Shown here piece by piece: positions 1 to 7,789 of a DNA stretch of 41,299 bases. The stretch covers positions 479,423-520,721 of the forward strand of contig NZ_HG322951.1 in NCBI RefSeq assembly GCF_000455325.1. The letters are read 5' to 3'. The stretch comes from Mycolicibacterium septicum DSM 44393. GTDB taxonomy: Bacteria; Actinomycetota; Actinomycetes; Mycobacteriales; Mycobacteriaceae. Below the pieces are notes generated by a model. That model was not told the DNA's origin, made no database searches, and worked only from the letters and a program-made list of their open reading frames with translations. Made by a program: the position numbers and the translations under genes. Positions within the stretch are counted from its first letter, which is position 1; every line of letters starts with the position of its first letter.

Positions 1-529
1 ACTGCGAGTCGGCCAGCCGACCGAGGAACACCCGCAGTGTGGCGCCGTCGAGGACCTGCGGCGGCGGCGCGTAGTGCGCGAAGTCGCGGTCGGTGTCGCG
101 GGCGGCGTCGGGCAGGGCCACCCACAGTTGCACGCCGTGCAGGATCGTCGTTTCCGCCGTCGAGACCTCCGAGTGGCAGATCCCGGCACCGGCGGTCATC
201 AGGTTGAGCTCACCCGGCCGGACCATGGCATGGACTCCGGCGCTGTCCCGGTGTTCGATCAGGCCTTCGAAAAGCCAACTCACCGTTTGTAATCCGGTGT
301 GGGGATGGGGCGGCACATCCATGCCTCTGCCGGCGGTTCGGACATCGTGGGGGCCGTAGTGGTCGGCGAAGCACCAGGCGCCGATCATGGACCGGTCCCG
401 CTGCGGCAGGGTGCGACGGACGAGCATCGCGCGCGGCCCGCCCAGCGGCACCTCCCGCGGGTGCAGAACGCCGGTGAACTCCGAATTGGCGCAGGTGACT
501 TCGGCGGGCGCCGTATCGGTATTGCTCAT
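1..529 (-). CDS. pirin family protein (N-terminal part, cut by window edge)
   Basis: The reading frame opens with an ATG at 529 and runs off the left edge with no stop, giving the first 176 residues of a bicupin pirin. The metal-binding set of pirins is visible: His75 and His77 in PHPHTGLQTV, then His119 and Glu121 in AGICHSEV. Pirins bind a single iron or other metal; bacterial members include quercetin dioxygenases and redox-linked regulators, so the exact role here is open. The gene is divergent from the small DivIVA-domain gene, with a gap of only 44 bp. A second, separate pirin lies at 39376-40350. Family assignment is firm; function is not. Confidence 0.85.
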   Translation of the reverse strand, partial: MSNTDTAPAEVTCANSEFTGVLHPREVPLGGPRAMLVRRTLPQRDRSMIGAWCFADHYGPHDVRTAGRGMDVPPHPHTGLQTVSWLFEGLIEHRDSAGVHAMVRPGELNLMTAGAGICHSEVSTAETTILHGVQLWVALPDAARDTDRDFAHYAPPPQVLDGATLRVFLGRLADSQ

Positions 530-573
530 GAACCTCACGGTAACCGCGTTCGGGCGAACCCGACGCGATTAGC

Positions 574-840
574 ATGACCCGCATGACCGGGGGATTGACT
601 GCCGAAGATGTTCGCAGCACCGAGTTTTCGAAGCCGCCGCTGGGCAAGCGGGGTTACGACAAGAAGTCGGTGGACGACTTTCTTGCGCTGGTCGCCCGGA
701 GGCTCGACGGACGCGGGCACCTCGGTGCCGACGATGTCCGGAACATCGCGTTCCCCAGGCCGCCGTTGTTCCAGCGCGGCTACGCCGAGGACGATGTGGA
801 CGCCCTGCTCGATGCGGTGGTCGCCACGCTCGAGCAGTAG
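574..840 (+). CDS. small DivIVA-domain protein with two tandem motifs
   Basis: An 88-residue protein made almost entirely of two copies of the short DivIVA-type N-terminal motif (F-x-(K/R)-PP-L-x-x-RGY-x-x-x-x-VD-x-(F/L)-L). Copy one is about residues 16-43 (KPPLGKRGYDKKSVDDFL) and copy two about 58-83 (RPPLFQRGYAEDDVDALL). In DivIVA/Wag31 this motif helps the protein sit at curved membrane, but no long coiled coil follows here, so this is not Wag31 itself. No clear ribosome binding site is seen before 574. A second ATG lies 9 bases downstream and a TTG further in, so the start is uncertain. The gene converges on whiB6. A link to polar ESX-1 assembly would be speculation. Confidence 0.7.
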   Translation: MTRMTGGLTAEDVRSTEFSKPPLGKRGYDKKSVDDFLALVARRLDGRGHLGADDVRNIAFPRPPLFQRGYAEDDVDALLDAVVATLEQ

Positions 841-916
841 TCGAAAGAGAAGTTTGGGGACGGTGCCGTCACTGCGCCTCTCGGCGAGTGGTCGCTCGAA
901 GCGACTGTTCTGGTGT

Positions 917-973
917 GGGGCCCGGGGCAATGCCCGACACCGTCCCCGGGTGTAACGACACACCCCGGGCCCC
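917..973. terminator. GC-rich inverted repeat between convergent genes
   Basis: GGGGCCCGGGG at 917-927 is the exact reverse complement of CCCCGGGCCCC at 963-973, with 35 bases between that contain smaller pairings. It lies in the gap between the DivIVA-domain gene (ending 840, plus) and whiB6 (ending 1073, minus), so it could terminate both. No T-run follows on either strand, as is common for mycobacterial stem-loops. Confidence 0.45.
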
Positions 974-1072
974 TATTCCTCCCCCGATGGAAACCTGCCC
1001 CTGCCCTGCCGTCCCCTCGAATCGGCAGCGCAAGGGCCAGAAAAGATCTGGTGCTATGCGCGGGATCGAGGA

Positions 1073-1366
1073 TCAGGCGGCTTCAGGGAAGACCAGGCCG
1101 AGCTTGCGCACCGGGTAGCCGTTGCGCTCGGCCAGCGAGCGCAGCTGCTTGAGCGCAAAGGTGCGGCCGCGGCCCGCCTCGGGAACCATGATCCCGGCCC
1201 AAAGTCCTTCGGCGCGGGGCAGTTCGCAGGCCTCGCGGGCACACAGCCAACGCCGCGGGCATTCGCGGCAGATGACCTTCGCCTGATCGTCGGGGGTGGA
1301 GGTCCACCGCTCCGGCTCACTGGTGCACACGCCGAGCGGGATGCCGTTGGCCATGAGTGCGTTCAT
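1073..1366 (-). CDS. whiB6: WhiB-family iron-sulfur transcription factor WhiB6
   Basis: A 97-residue Wbl protein. The four cluster ligands are Cys14, Cys33, Cys36 and Cys42 (C-x18-C-x2-C-x5-C). A GLWAG turn (the family G(V/I)WGG element, slightly changed) and a basic C-terminal region follow. WhiB6 of M. tuberculosis and M. marinum carries a redox- and NO-sensitive [4Fe-4S] cluster and activates ESX-1 genes, and it lies next to the ESX-1 locus as here. The ATG at 1366 has AGGAG eight bases upstream; Met5 is a weaker alternative. It is divergent from the XRE-type gene across a 388-bp regulatory gap. Confidence is high from the cysteine pattern plus position. Confidence 0.93.
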   Translation of the reverse strand: MNALMANGIPLGVCTSEPERWTSTPDDQAKVICRECPRRWLCAREACELPRAEGLWAGIMVPEAGRGRTFALKQLRSLAERNGYPVRKLGLVFPEAA

Positions 1367-1431
1367 GCTGCTGCTCCTGTTAGAGGACTTCTGTTGCGGT
1401 GTCTACCGCGTTGGGGGGAACGCTATAGCAA

Positions 1432-1477
1432 GAACCGTAGCGATGCAACAGTTTGGTTGGAACCGCAGCGGTGCAAC
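1432..1477 (+). repeat. pair of 18-bp direct repeats upstream of whiB6
   Basis: GAACCGTAGCGATGCAAC at 1432-1449 recurs as GAACCGCAGCGGTGCAAC at 1460-1477. There are two mismatches, and the start-to-start distance is 28 bp. The copies sit 66-111 bp upstream of the whiB6 start codon and overlap the predicted whiB6 promoter, as expected for a tandem operator. Confidence 0.6.
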
Positions 1478-1561
1478 GCTACGGAAATTTGCATTGGTAA
1501 CGATGGCGAATCACCTGGGGAAAGTCGCTTTGGATCTAAAACCGCACGTCAGAACACCGAT

Positions 1562-1579
1562 GGGTACCTTCATGTACCC
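1562..1579. promoter_or_regulatory. GGGTAC-N6-GTACCC palindrome
   Basis: Perfect 6-bp inverted repeat with a 6-bp spacer, midway between whiB6 and the XRE-type gene. Its form suits a dimeric DNA-binding protein. No identity can be assigned. Confidence 0.35.
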
Positions 1580-1754
1580 GTAGCAGCTGTACGGTTCGTC
1601 CGGCGGAGAAGCCGTAGCATCGGGGTTGTTTGCTACAAATACAAAAAACCCAAGGTGTAGCGGTGCTTCGGTCTGGGGTTAGGATTGACGGGTCCCGGCA
1701 ACCGCTTCAGCACTTCGGCTGAGGCTGAGCACATCGGCGAGGAAACAGCCCCGT

Positions 1755-2537
1755 ATGACCGACGCTGAGTACGATCTCGCCACGGGCGAGTTCGATGTCG
1801 GACTCATCCGCGCTGGTGCTGCAGCCGCCGCCAGGCGCCGCGAGCTCGACATCAGCCAGCGCAGCCTCGCCGCCGACGGGATCATCAACGCCGGAGCCCT
1901 CATCGCGTTCGAGAAGGGTCGCAGCTGGCCCCGCGAACGCACCCGGCTCAAGCTCGAAGAGGTGTTGCGCTGGCCGCCGGGGACCATCGCCCGGCTGCGC
2001 CAGGGCGGGCCGGTGCCAGATCCGACGATGCCTCCGCCGGCACCCGTGGAACCGCCGACCGTCGTCACCGCACAACCGCCGTTGACGACCACGCCGCCGG
2101 CCAGTGAAGAGGTACCGCTGATCGCCCAGGCGGTCCTGACAGCGGTCAGCACTCTGGAGTCGACAATCGCCACGTTGCCCAAAGTGGGCGAACCCGAGTT
2201 CACGCCGCGGGTTACGTCAGTGCTGGCTGACCTGCGTCAGCTCGAGGCGGTGGCTGCCCGCGCCGCGCGGCTCAGCATGGTGACTCCCGCGCTGATCAAG
2301 GCGCTGAGCGCGGTGCGGCGCCAGATCGATGAGCTGACCACCCTCGCGGCCACCGCGCCCGGGGCGACCCTCGGGCAGCGCCTCTATGCCGCTCGTCGGC
2401 AGGCCAATCTGACGATCGGTGAGACCGCAACGGCTGCAGGCGTTTCCGAGGACACCGTGGCCCGCGCCGAGGCCGAATATCCCATCGACGCCCCCGCAGT
2501 CCATGCCCTGGAGGGACTCATCGGCGCGATGCGCTGA
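1755..2537 (+). CDS. XRE-type protein with N- and C-terminal helix-turn-helix regions
   Basis: A 260-residue protein with an XRE-like helix-turn-helix at each end. The N-terminal one (about residues 22-80) reads RRRELDISQRSLAADG...IAFEKGRSWPR, followed by a tryptophan-containing helix typical of mycobacterial antitoxin/EspR-like HTH proteins. The C-terminal one (about 203-258) contains GQRLYAARRQANLTIGETA and a second recognition helix (SEDTVARAEAE). A Pro/Ala/Thr-rich linker and a helical segment join them. It occupies the position of Rv3863 in M. tuberculosis (unknown function), but I cannot confirm orthology by eye. It is divergent from whiB6 and ends 10 bp before the convergent EspI-like gene. 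Likely a regulator of the whiB6/ESX-1 region (inference). Confidence 0.7.
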   Translation: MTDAEYDLATGEFDVGLIRAGAAAAARRRELDISQRSLAADGIINAGALIAFEKGRSWPRERTRLKLEEVLRWPPGTIARLRQGGPVPDPTMPPPAPVEPPTVVTAQPPLTTTPPASEEVPLIAQAVLTAVSTLESTIATLPKVGEPEFTPRVTSVLADLRQLEAVAARAARLSMVTPALIKALSAVRRQIDELTTLAATAPGATLGQRLYAARRQANLTIGETATAAGVSEDTVARAEAEYPIDAPAVHALEGLIGAMR

Positions 2538-2547
2538 TCGGCTCCGG

Positions 2548-4050
2548 CTAGCGGTCCCGCCGCTCGTCGTGGGTCGGGAAGTGCTCGGCCAGGGCCGCGG
2601 CGATCTCCAGGAATCGGCGCCGGGTCGGTGTCGACATCTCCCGCGGATCGACGACGCCACCGGGGCGGAGGTGTCCGTCGAACGGCACCTCGATCACGCG
2701 CTGACCCTGCCCTGAGAACTGTCCGGCCAAGATCGAACGCGTCCGCTTGTCGGCGTGGCCGTCGGAGTCGTTGAGCACCACGACGGTGCGTTGCAGCAAG
2801 TCCGTCATCTCGTGGGCGGCAAGCCAATCCAGCGTCTGGCCGGCCGTTGCGGCGCCGTCCACCCATGGCGAGGACACCACGATCAAGCCGTCGAGGTCGC
2901 GCAGCACCTCCTGCGTCACCGGCGAGTCCATCGTCGAGCTGCAGTCCACCACCGAGATGGAGAAGTGTCTGTCGAGTCGAGTCGTCGCCTCGCGGTAGAT
3001 CGCCGCGTCGAGCACCCGGCGTCGGGCCGGAGTGCCCTCGCCGGCCAGGACGAACAGCCCGGCGGCGTTGGTGCCGACCCTGCTGCGCACGTCGGCGAAA
3101 GAGTCAAGGTGCTTGTCGTTGGCGAGTTCCCAGTACGAGCTCTGGGCCTGAGGGTCGACGCGGCTGCCGAGCTTGCCGAAGGACGTGTCGGCGTCGATGG
3201 CCACCACGCGGTCGTCCTGACGCAGCTGCGCGAAGATCGATCCGACGCTGGCCGAGACGGTGGTCTTGCCGACCCCGCCCTTGCCCATGACCCCGACCTT
3301 GTAGTGGCCTCGCAGGAGGCCCTTGATCTTGGCCTCGAGCTCGGCCTGTCGAAGGTCTTCGGGCGACGGGCCGGGATTGACCAGGCCGAACGTCGCCCGG
3401 TACACGAACAGTCGCCAACCACTGCCCGGCGGTTGACGCTTGGGCGGCACCAGGTCGTTGACCCGGATGCGATCGGCGTACGAGCCCGTCGGCAGCGGGG
3501 GTACGGCCGGTGCAACCGCACCGGGATCCTGGGCGAATCCGCCTTCGGCGGGCCAGGGCTGACCAGGTGGCGGCCCATAGGGATGCTGCGGCGGACCCCC
3601 GGGGCCGGGCGGCCGCTGCGACGGAAGCTGCCAGCCCGGGGGGTGCTGCTCCCATACGTCGGTCCGCGCATCCGGCTGGCCCATGTTCGGTGGTGCCTGG
3701 TTCGGAGGAGCCTGACGGGCGTCATGCGGAGGTTGGGGTGGTGCCGGCGGCGGAGGTGGAGGCGGAGCCTGCTGCTGCGGCGGGGCCGGCGGTGCGGGAG
3801 GCGCCTCCCGGAATGTGGTGCGGGCGCGCTCGGCGTCGGGGTCGGTCGGAACGCCCTGCGAGGGCCCGGAGTCGTCGGGATCGGTGGTCTCCGGTGCCTT
3901 CGACGGAACGAAATTGACCGGGGGACGGCCGGGTATCGACGGTGGCTCGGGCGGTTTCCGGCGGGTGGGGCGGGTATCGGGTTCGAAGTGCGATTCCTCC
4001 GGACCCGTCCAGCCGAGCTCTCTACGCAAGGTGTCGTCTGGGTCGGGCAC
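2548..4050 (-). CDS. EspI-like MinD/ParA-type ATPase with proline-rich N-terminus
   Basis: About 500 residues. The first ~190 are Pro/Gln/Gly-rich, followed by a SIMIBI-class ATPase domain with the deviant Walker A motif KGGVGKTT (residues 257-264) and later VVAIDAD and SVVDCSS strands. It is paralogous to EspI at 17616-19046: both have the same order of disordered N-terminus, an (R/L)(F/Y)...(G)LxxSPE(D/E) entry segment and the KGGVGKT core. M. tuberculosis Rv3860, next to whiB6, is the expected counterpart. I prefer the GTG at 4050 because GGAGGAG lies eight bases upstream; an in-frame GTG at 4074 has no such site. A role in spatial or energy control of ESX-1 is inferred from EspI. Confidence 0.85.
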   Translation of the reverse strand: MPDPDDTLRRELGWTGPEESHFEPDTRPTRRKPPEPPSIPGRPPVNFVPSKAPETTDPDDSGPSQGVPTDPDAERARTTFREAPPAPPAPPQQQAPPPPPPPAPPQPPHDARQAPPNQAPPNMGQPDARTDVWEQHPPGWQLPSQRPPGPGGPPQHPYGPPPGQPWPAEGGFAQDPGAVAPAVPPLPTGSYADRIRVNDLVPPKRQPPGSGWRLFVYRATFGLVNPGPSPEDLRQAELEAKIKGLLRGHYKVGVMGKGGVGKTTVSASVGSIFAQLRQDDRVVAIDADTSFGKLGSRVDPQAQSSYWELANDKHLDSFADVRSRVGTNAAGLFVLAGEGTPARRRVLDAAIYREATTRLDRHFSISVVDCSSTMDSPVTQEVLRDLDGLIVVSSPWVDGAATAGQTLDWLAAHEMTDLLQRTVVVLNDSDGHADKRTRSILAGQFSGQGQRVIEVPFDGHLRPGGVVDPREMSTPTRRRFLEIAAALAEHFPTHDERRDR

Positions 4051-4441
4051 GCCTGAATCTCCTCCGGAACTCACACAAGGGAACTTTGACCGTGCTCAAG
4101 TATCGACTACAACCCGTCCGGCTTGCACGATCCGTCCGCAATCGGCCGGAAATTACGAGATAGCAAATTCGTTCGGCAAACGTCGGGACTGGGCAGGACG
4201 GCGGTTGAATGCGTCGGGGAGACACCGAGAACCACCCCGGAATCGCCACACCGCGCAGGCCACCCGCGCACGGTGCGCACTCATCGGCGCGTCCCGCAGA
4301 AAACGCTCCCTCAGCTGCGATAAATAGTGGTCGGAGGGAGTTCCCCGACCTTGGGGCGGGTGCCCTTCCCCGGCCGAAATTGGTGTGCTGACCGGGTCAG
4401 ATGCGCTGGTAATCTCTGTTCCGGCGAAGGGGACACGGGGC
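4051..4441. other. divergent intergenic region upstream of espE
   Basis: A 391-bp gap between the minus-strand ATPase gene and espE with no convincing gene. It must hold the promoter of the long ESX-1 operon. A GGTCGG...CCGACC inverted repeat lies at 4329-4350, about 90 bp before the espE start, and an AT-rich GATAAATAG stretch lies just before it. I cannot place the -10/-35 pair with confidence. Confidence 0.4.
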
Positions 4442-6001
4442 ATGGGACTGCTGGGGGATATTGCCGATTTCGGCAAAGGCGTGATCGAGAACAATCTGAA
4501 GTGGACCGAGCGCGCCGCCAAGGTCGGCGAGTTCATCGCTCGCAACACAGTCGGTGCCGAACTCGACCAGGCTGCCAAGTTCGGCGGCCAGATCGCCGAT
4601 CTCAGCCAGAAGACCGCCAACTTCTTCGCCTCGCAGATCGGCCGGCGGCTGATCAGAACGGCTCGGTCGCCCATCCTGGCCGCCGGTCAGCAGACCATCG
4701 AGTCGATGAAGCACAGTACCGGGGTCGGCGATCCGGAGAACGGACAACGTTTCGGTCAGGGGGCGGACAAGGTGAGCGCGGTCGGGCAGGTGCTCGCGTC
4801 GGCGTTCCCGGACGACAGTTGGAACAGCGGTGGCGCCAGCGCCTACGCCATCCGCAACACCGAGCAGGTCGGCCGGGCTCAGACGATGCTCGGGTTGGAC
4901 AACATGGTGGCCGGGGTGTTGTCCGCCGAGGCCGGCCAGATCGCGGCCGCCCGCGACAGCCTCGACGGACATTCCGACTGGCTCGGCGCGATGAGCCTGC
5001 TGACCACGAGCGCCGGAATCATTCCGGGCTTCGGAACGGCGGCTCAGCTGTCAGCCGAATTCGCGATGGTGGCCAAGGCCGTCGGCGACTCGAGCGGCGA
5101 TCTGAGAACCCTGCGCGGACATGTCGATCAGAACGCGGCCGTATTGCGCACCGCGGTAACGCAATACGAGACCCTGGCCGGCGGAGCCACTCCCAGCGGT
5201 GCGGAGTTCGCGCCTCCGGTCGACGACCCTCAGGAGCGAGAGGCCCCGGGAGATCCCGGGGCCACGACACCGGGTGCCTCGGCAGAGGGTTCGACCGGCG
5301 GCGGCGGAGGAGTGCCGGCTGGTGGCGGCGGTGGCACGCCCACGGGCTCGTCGGGGCCGGTATCGGCGCCTGCGATGCCGTCGCCGGCGGCGGCGGGGGC
5401 CTCCCCGTCCTCGGCCATGACGGCCGATGCCGCGGGCGCCCTCGGCGGGATTCTGGGCTCATTGGTCAGCCCGATCGGCGGGATTCTCGGCGGTGTGTTG
5501 CAGGCCGCCGGGCAGGCGGCGCAGGCAGCGGCCCAGGGCGGGACCCAGGCGGCACAGATGGCCGGTCAGGCGGCCGGGCACCCGGGGAACGGCGGCGCTG
5601 ACAACGCCCAGCTCGACGAGGCGTCGGGAACTGCCGGCTCCGACACGGACGACCGCGATGGCGAAGACCGTGAGGACCGGGACGGCCGCGAGAAGGATGA
5701 CGAGAAGGACGAGGACGAGAAGGCGGGCGAAGGTACGGACGGGCTCGAGGAGGGCCAGGCAGGAGGCCCGCCCGCCGCGGATTCTGCGGGTGCGGCGGCC
5801 GATCCGCTGGGCGCCGGCGTAGATGACGGGGCCGCCAAGACATTGCCGCCTGACCTGGAAGCCACGGCTGCCGGCGGCGGCGCGGTGGGTCCGGCTCCGG
5901 TGCATGTCGGGGCGGATTTCGAGCAGGGCCAGCTGCATATGGCAGCGGCGGCTACATTAGATCGCGGTGTACCCGGATCTGCGGCCGTGATCGACAGGTA
6001 A
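4442..6001 (+). CDS. espE: ESX-1 secretion-associated protein EspE
   Basis: First gene of the main ESX-1 operon, 519 residues from the ATG at 4442, which has a GAAGGGGA Shine-Dalgarno-like stretch upstream; an in-frame GTG at 4385 lacks one. The N-terminal ~230 residues are helical with a WXG-like turn (SWNSGGASAY, Trp127), as in EspA/EspE proteins. An Ala/Gly/Pro-rich linker follows, then a hydrophobic glycine-rich stretch (GGILGSLVSPIGGILGG), then a highly charged Asp/Glu/Lys run encoded near 5640-5760. Family members are secreted or cell-surface ESX-1 substrates that act with EspF. The sequence differs much from M. tuberculosis EspE; the call rests on position before espF-espG1-espH and on the WXG-like N-terminus. 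Confidence 0.85.
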   Translation: MGLLGDIADFGKGVIENNLKWTERAAKVGEFIARNTVGAELDQAAKFGGQIADLSQKTANFFASQIGRRLIRTARSPILAAGQQTIESMKHSTGVGDPENGQRFGQGADKVSAVGQVLASAFPDDSWNSGGASAYAIRNTEQVGRAQTMLGLDNMVAGVLSAEAGQIAAARDSLDGHSDWLGAMSLLTTSAGIIPGFGTAAQLSAEFAMVAKAVGDSSGDLRTLRGHVDQNAAVLRTAVTQYETLAGGATPSGAEFAPPVDDPQEREAPGDPGATTPGASAEGSTGGGGGVPAGGGGGTPTGSSGPVSAPAMPSPAAAGASPSSAMTADAAGALGGILGSLVSPIGGILGGVLQAAGQAAQAAAQGGTQAAQMAGQAAGHPGNGGADNAQLDEASGTAGSDTDDRDGEDREDRDGREKDDEKDEDEKAGEGTDGLEEGQAGGPPAADSAGAAADPLGAGVDDGAAKTLPPDLEATAAGGGAVGPAPVHVGADFEQGQLHMAAAATLDRGVPGSAAVIDR

Positions 6002-6032
6002 GAATCCGGGGACAGGGATCGAGGGGAATTTC

Positions 6033-6344
6033 ATGGCGGGTGATTTGCGGGTTGCCACCGCTCATTTGTACGAGCTATCGGCCAAACAAGGTCAGGCTGC
6101 GACCAGCCTGACCATGGCTACGGGAGTGGTCGACGGTGTCGCCGCCTCGGTGCGCGTCACGCACGGACCGATTTCGTCGTCGACGGCCGCGGCTGTCGAG
6201 GCCGCGCTCGATGCGCGCCGCGCTGCCGGAACCGGGATGGCCAACGTGTCGCAGGACCTCGGGGACAAGCTCACGCGCGCCGCGGGTGGGTACGACCGGA
6301 CGGATTCGACGTTCGCCGGCGCCCTCCGTGGAACCGTTCGGTAG
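6033..6344 (+). CDS. espF: ESX-1 secretion-associated protein EspF
   Basis: A 103-residue helical-hairpin protein of the EspC/EspF (DUF2580) type: an L-x-V-x-x-x-x-L N-terminal helix, a mid-protein HGPISSSTAAA turn, and a C-terminal YDRTD (Tyr87 to Asp91) matching the YxxxD/E type VII export signal. GAGGGG lies six bases before the ATG. It sits 31 bp after espE, and EspE/EspF are thought to travel together as a substrate pair, with EspH and EspL affecting their stability in other mycobacteria. No unusual feature. Confidence 0.9.
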   Translation: MAGDLRVATAHLYELSAKQGQAATSLTMATGVVDGVAASVRVTHGPISSSTAAAVEAALDARRAAGTGMANVSQDLGDKLTRAAGGYDRTDSTFAGALRGTVR

Positions 6345-6359
6345 CGGCGGAGCGAACCC

Positions 6360-7208
6360 ATGACCAATCCGTACAGCGCCGACGCGAATACGCAGGCGAT
6401 CGACGATGTCGTCGGCGCCGAATTGACCATCGACGGGATCCTGGTGGTCGCCGACAGGCTGGGCCTGGCCGATTTCCCGCCTTCGATGGGAATCCGGCTG
6501 AACATTCCGCAACCCGACCTGCGCAAGACGGTGTGGGAACAAGTCGAGCGGGACCTCATGGCCCAGGGTGTGCTGGACGTCTTCGGGACGCCGCACCCCG
6601 AAGTGGCGGCCATGCTCGACACCTTGAGCCGGCCCGATCGCACGTTGGAGGGCCGCTGGTGGCGCCGCGACGTGGGCGGGAAGATGATCCGGTTTGTGGT
6701 GTGCCGCAAGGGTGGTCGGCACGTGGTCGCCGCCCGTGACAACGACATGCTGGTGCTGCAGCGGGTGGCCGCGCAAGTGGGTCTGGCCGGCATGGTGATG
6801 ACCGTGCTCGGGGAAGGGATGCCGGCCAGCGTGGAGCCGTTGACCGGTGTCGCGGCGACCCTGGCCAACTGCCGGACCGCCGACGAGCTGACCGGTTACG
6901 GGATTCCGCCGACCTCGGCCCGGGTGTACGCGAACATCATCTCCGAGCCCGAGAGCTGGGTGGAACTCGTGGTGTCCGAGCGGAATCCCGGCGGCACCAC
7001 CGCTCAGGTCGACGTCGCCGCGGGTGTGCTCGATTCCAAGCTGGGACGCATCGTGTCCATCCCGCGCCGGGTGAACGGGGAGCTCTACGGCAGCTTCCTG
7101 ACCGGCACCAAGGACAACCTGCAACGCGCCCTGGATGGGTTGATCGAATTCTTGCCCTCGGGTTCGTGGTTCGAAAAGTCTGAACCGGATCGCTCCTACC
7201 TGCACTGA
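6360..7208 (+). CDS. espG1: ESX-1 PE/PPE-specific chaperone EspG1
   Basis: 282 residues, the usual EspG length. It has the family's mixed alpha/beta content, with recognisable segments such as GRWWRRDVGGKMIRFVVCRK in the N-terminal half and a C-terminal region ending LIEFLPSGSWFE. EspG proteins are cytosolic chaperones that bind the tip of the PPE protein in PE-PPE heterodimers and keep them soluble for export; the partner here should be PE35/PPE68. It lies 15 bp after espF and 14 bp before espH, in one transcription unit. Confidence 0.92.
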   Translation: MTNPYSADANTQAIDDVVGAELTIDGILVVADRLGLADFPPSMGIRLNIPQPDLRKTVWEQVERDLMAQGVLDVFGTPHPEVAAMLDTLSRPDRTLEGRWWRRDVGGKMIRFVVCRKGGRHVVAARDNDMLVLQRVAAQVGLAGMVMTVLGEGMPASVEPLTGVAATLANCRTADELTGYGIPPTSARVYANIISEPESWVELVVSERNPGGTTAQVDVAAGVLDSKLGRIVSIPRRVNGELYGSFLTGTKDNLQRALDGLIEFLPSGSWFEKSEPDRSYLH

Positions 7209-7222
7209 AAGAGGCCGCCACG

Positions 7223-7789
7223 GTGGGTGACTTTCCGCCACATCATCCGGACGACGATGACGACTACGACAATCTCTCGGCGCTCGATTTCTCATACCCG
7301 GACGACGGATCGGACGCCGCGGGGCTCGATGCGCTCGGGACGTACGGCGACGACGGCGTTGTGTTCGGCGATGTCGCATCCGGCGCCGCGGAAGACGACG
7401 ACGTATCCGGCGGCGGGTACCTGGATGGCTCCGTCAACGAGGACGAGAACCTTGCCGTGCCGCTGTTCGCTGTCACCAATCCGCCCGAAACCGTCACGGT
7501 GACGGCGTTCATGGACGGCCGGGTGCAGCGGATCGAGTTGGCACCCAACGTCACGCATCTGACCGAACGGGATCTCGCCGAGGAGATCCTGGTGATCGCG
7601 GGTTTGGCCGCTCAACAGGCCAAGTCCGCCCAGTACTCGTTCATGCTCGCGGGAATGCGCGAGCACGGACACGACGACGCGGCGACCCGCGACTTTCTGA
7701 CCCGCGACCTGGATCTGCTCACGCCCGAGCAAGCCGATGATGCTCGGGCCCAGGTCTTTTCGACTCGCTATGGAGGCGATCATGGTTGA
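7223..7789 (+). CDS. espH: ESX-1 secretion-associated protein EspH
   Basis: 188 residues from a GTG start at 7223. The N-terminal ~75 residues are very acidic (HHPDDDDDYDN and later EDDDVS), followed by a compact domain (VTVTAFMDGRVQRIELAPNV) and a helical C-terminus (LTPEQADDARAQ). The compact domain resembles the YbaB-like fold seen in EspL: both have a strand pair followed by helices containing LAEEI. In M. marinum EspH acts as a chaperone-like factor for EspE/EspF. The stop overlaps the start of eccA1 (ATGGTTGA), so translation is probably coupled. Confidence 0.88.
   Translation: MGDFPPHHPDDDDDYDNLSALDFSYPDDGSDAAGLDALGTYGDDGVVFGDVASGAAEDDDVSGGGYLDGSVNEDENLAVPLFAVTNPPETVTVTAFMDGRVQRIELAPNVTHLTERDLAEEILVIAGLAAQQAKSAQYSFMLAGMREHGHDDAATRDFLTRDLDLLTPEQADDARAQVFSTRYGGDHG

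Larger units (their letters stand above)
1367..1754. promoter_or_regulatory. whiB6 / XRE-gene divergent regulatory region
   Basis: This 388-bp gap is visibly more AT-rich than its neighbours and holds no convincing gene. On the minus strand TATAGC (1423-1428, inside the palindrome GCTATAGC) is a plausible -10 for whiB6, with TTGCAT about 15 bases upstream as a -35-like element inside the first direct repeat. GTAGCG(G/A)TGC-like words recur at 1438-1447, 1466-1475 (GCAGCGGTGC) and 1657-1666. The repetition suggests binding sites for a regulator; WhiB6 itself, the adjacent XRE protein, or EspR/PhoP-like factors are candidates, none shown by the sequence. Confidence 0.5.

Noticed and set aside
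2755..4056. 433-codon plus-strand ORF
   Set aside because: Antisense shadow of the EspI-like ATPase; Arg/Gly-rich with no domain, while the minus strand has clear Walker motifs.
6075..7379. 434-codon minus-strand ORF
   Set aside because: His/Arg-rich antisense frame across espF, espG1 and espH; no domain or start context.
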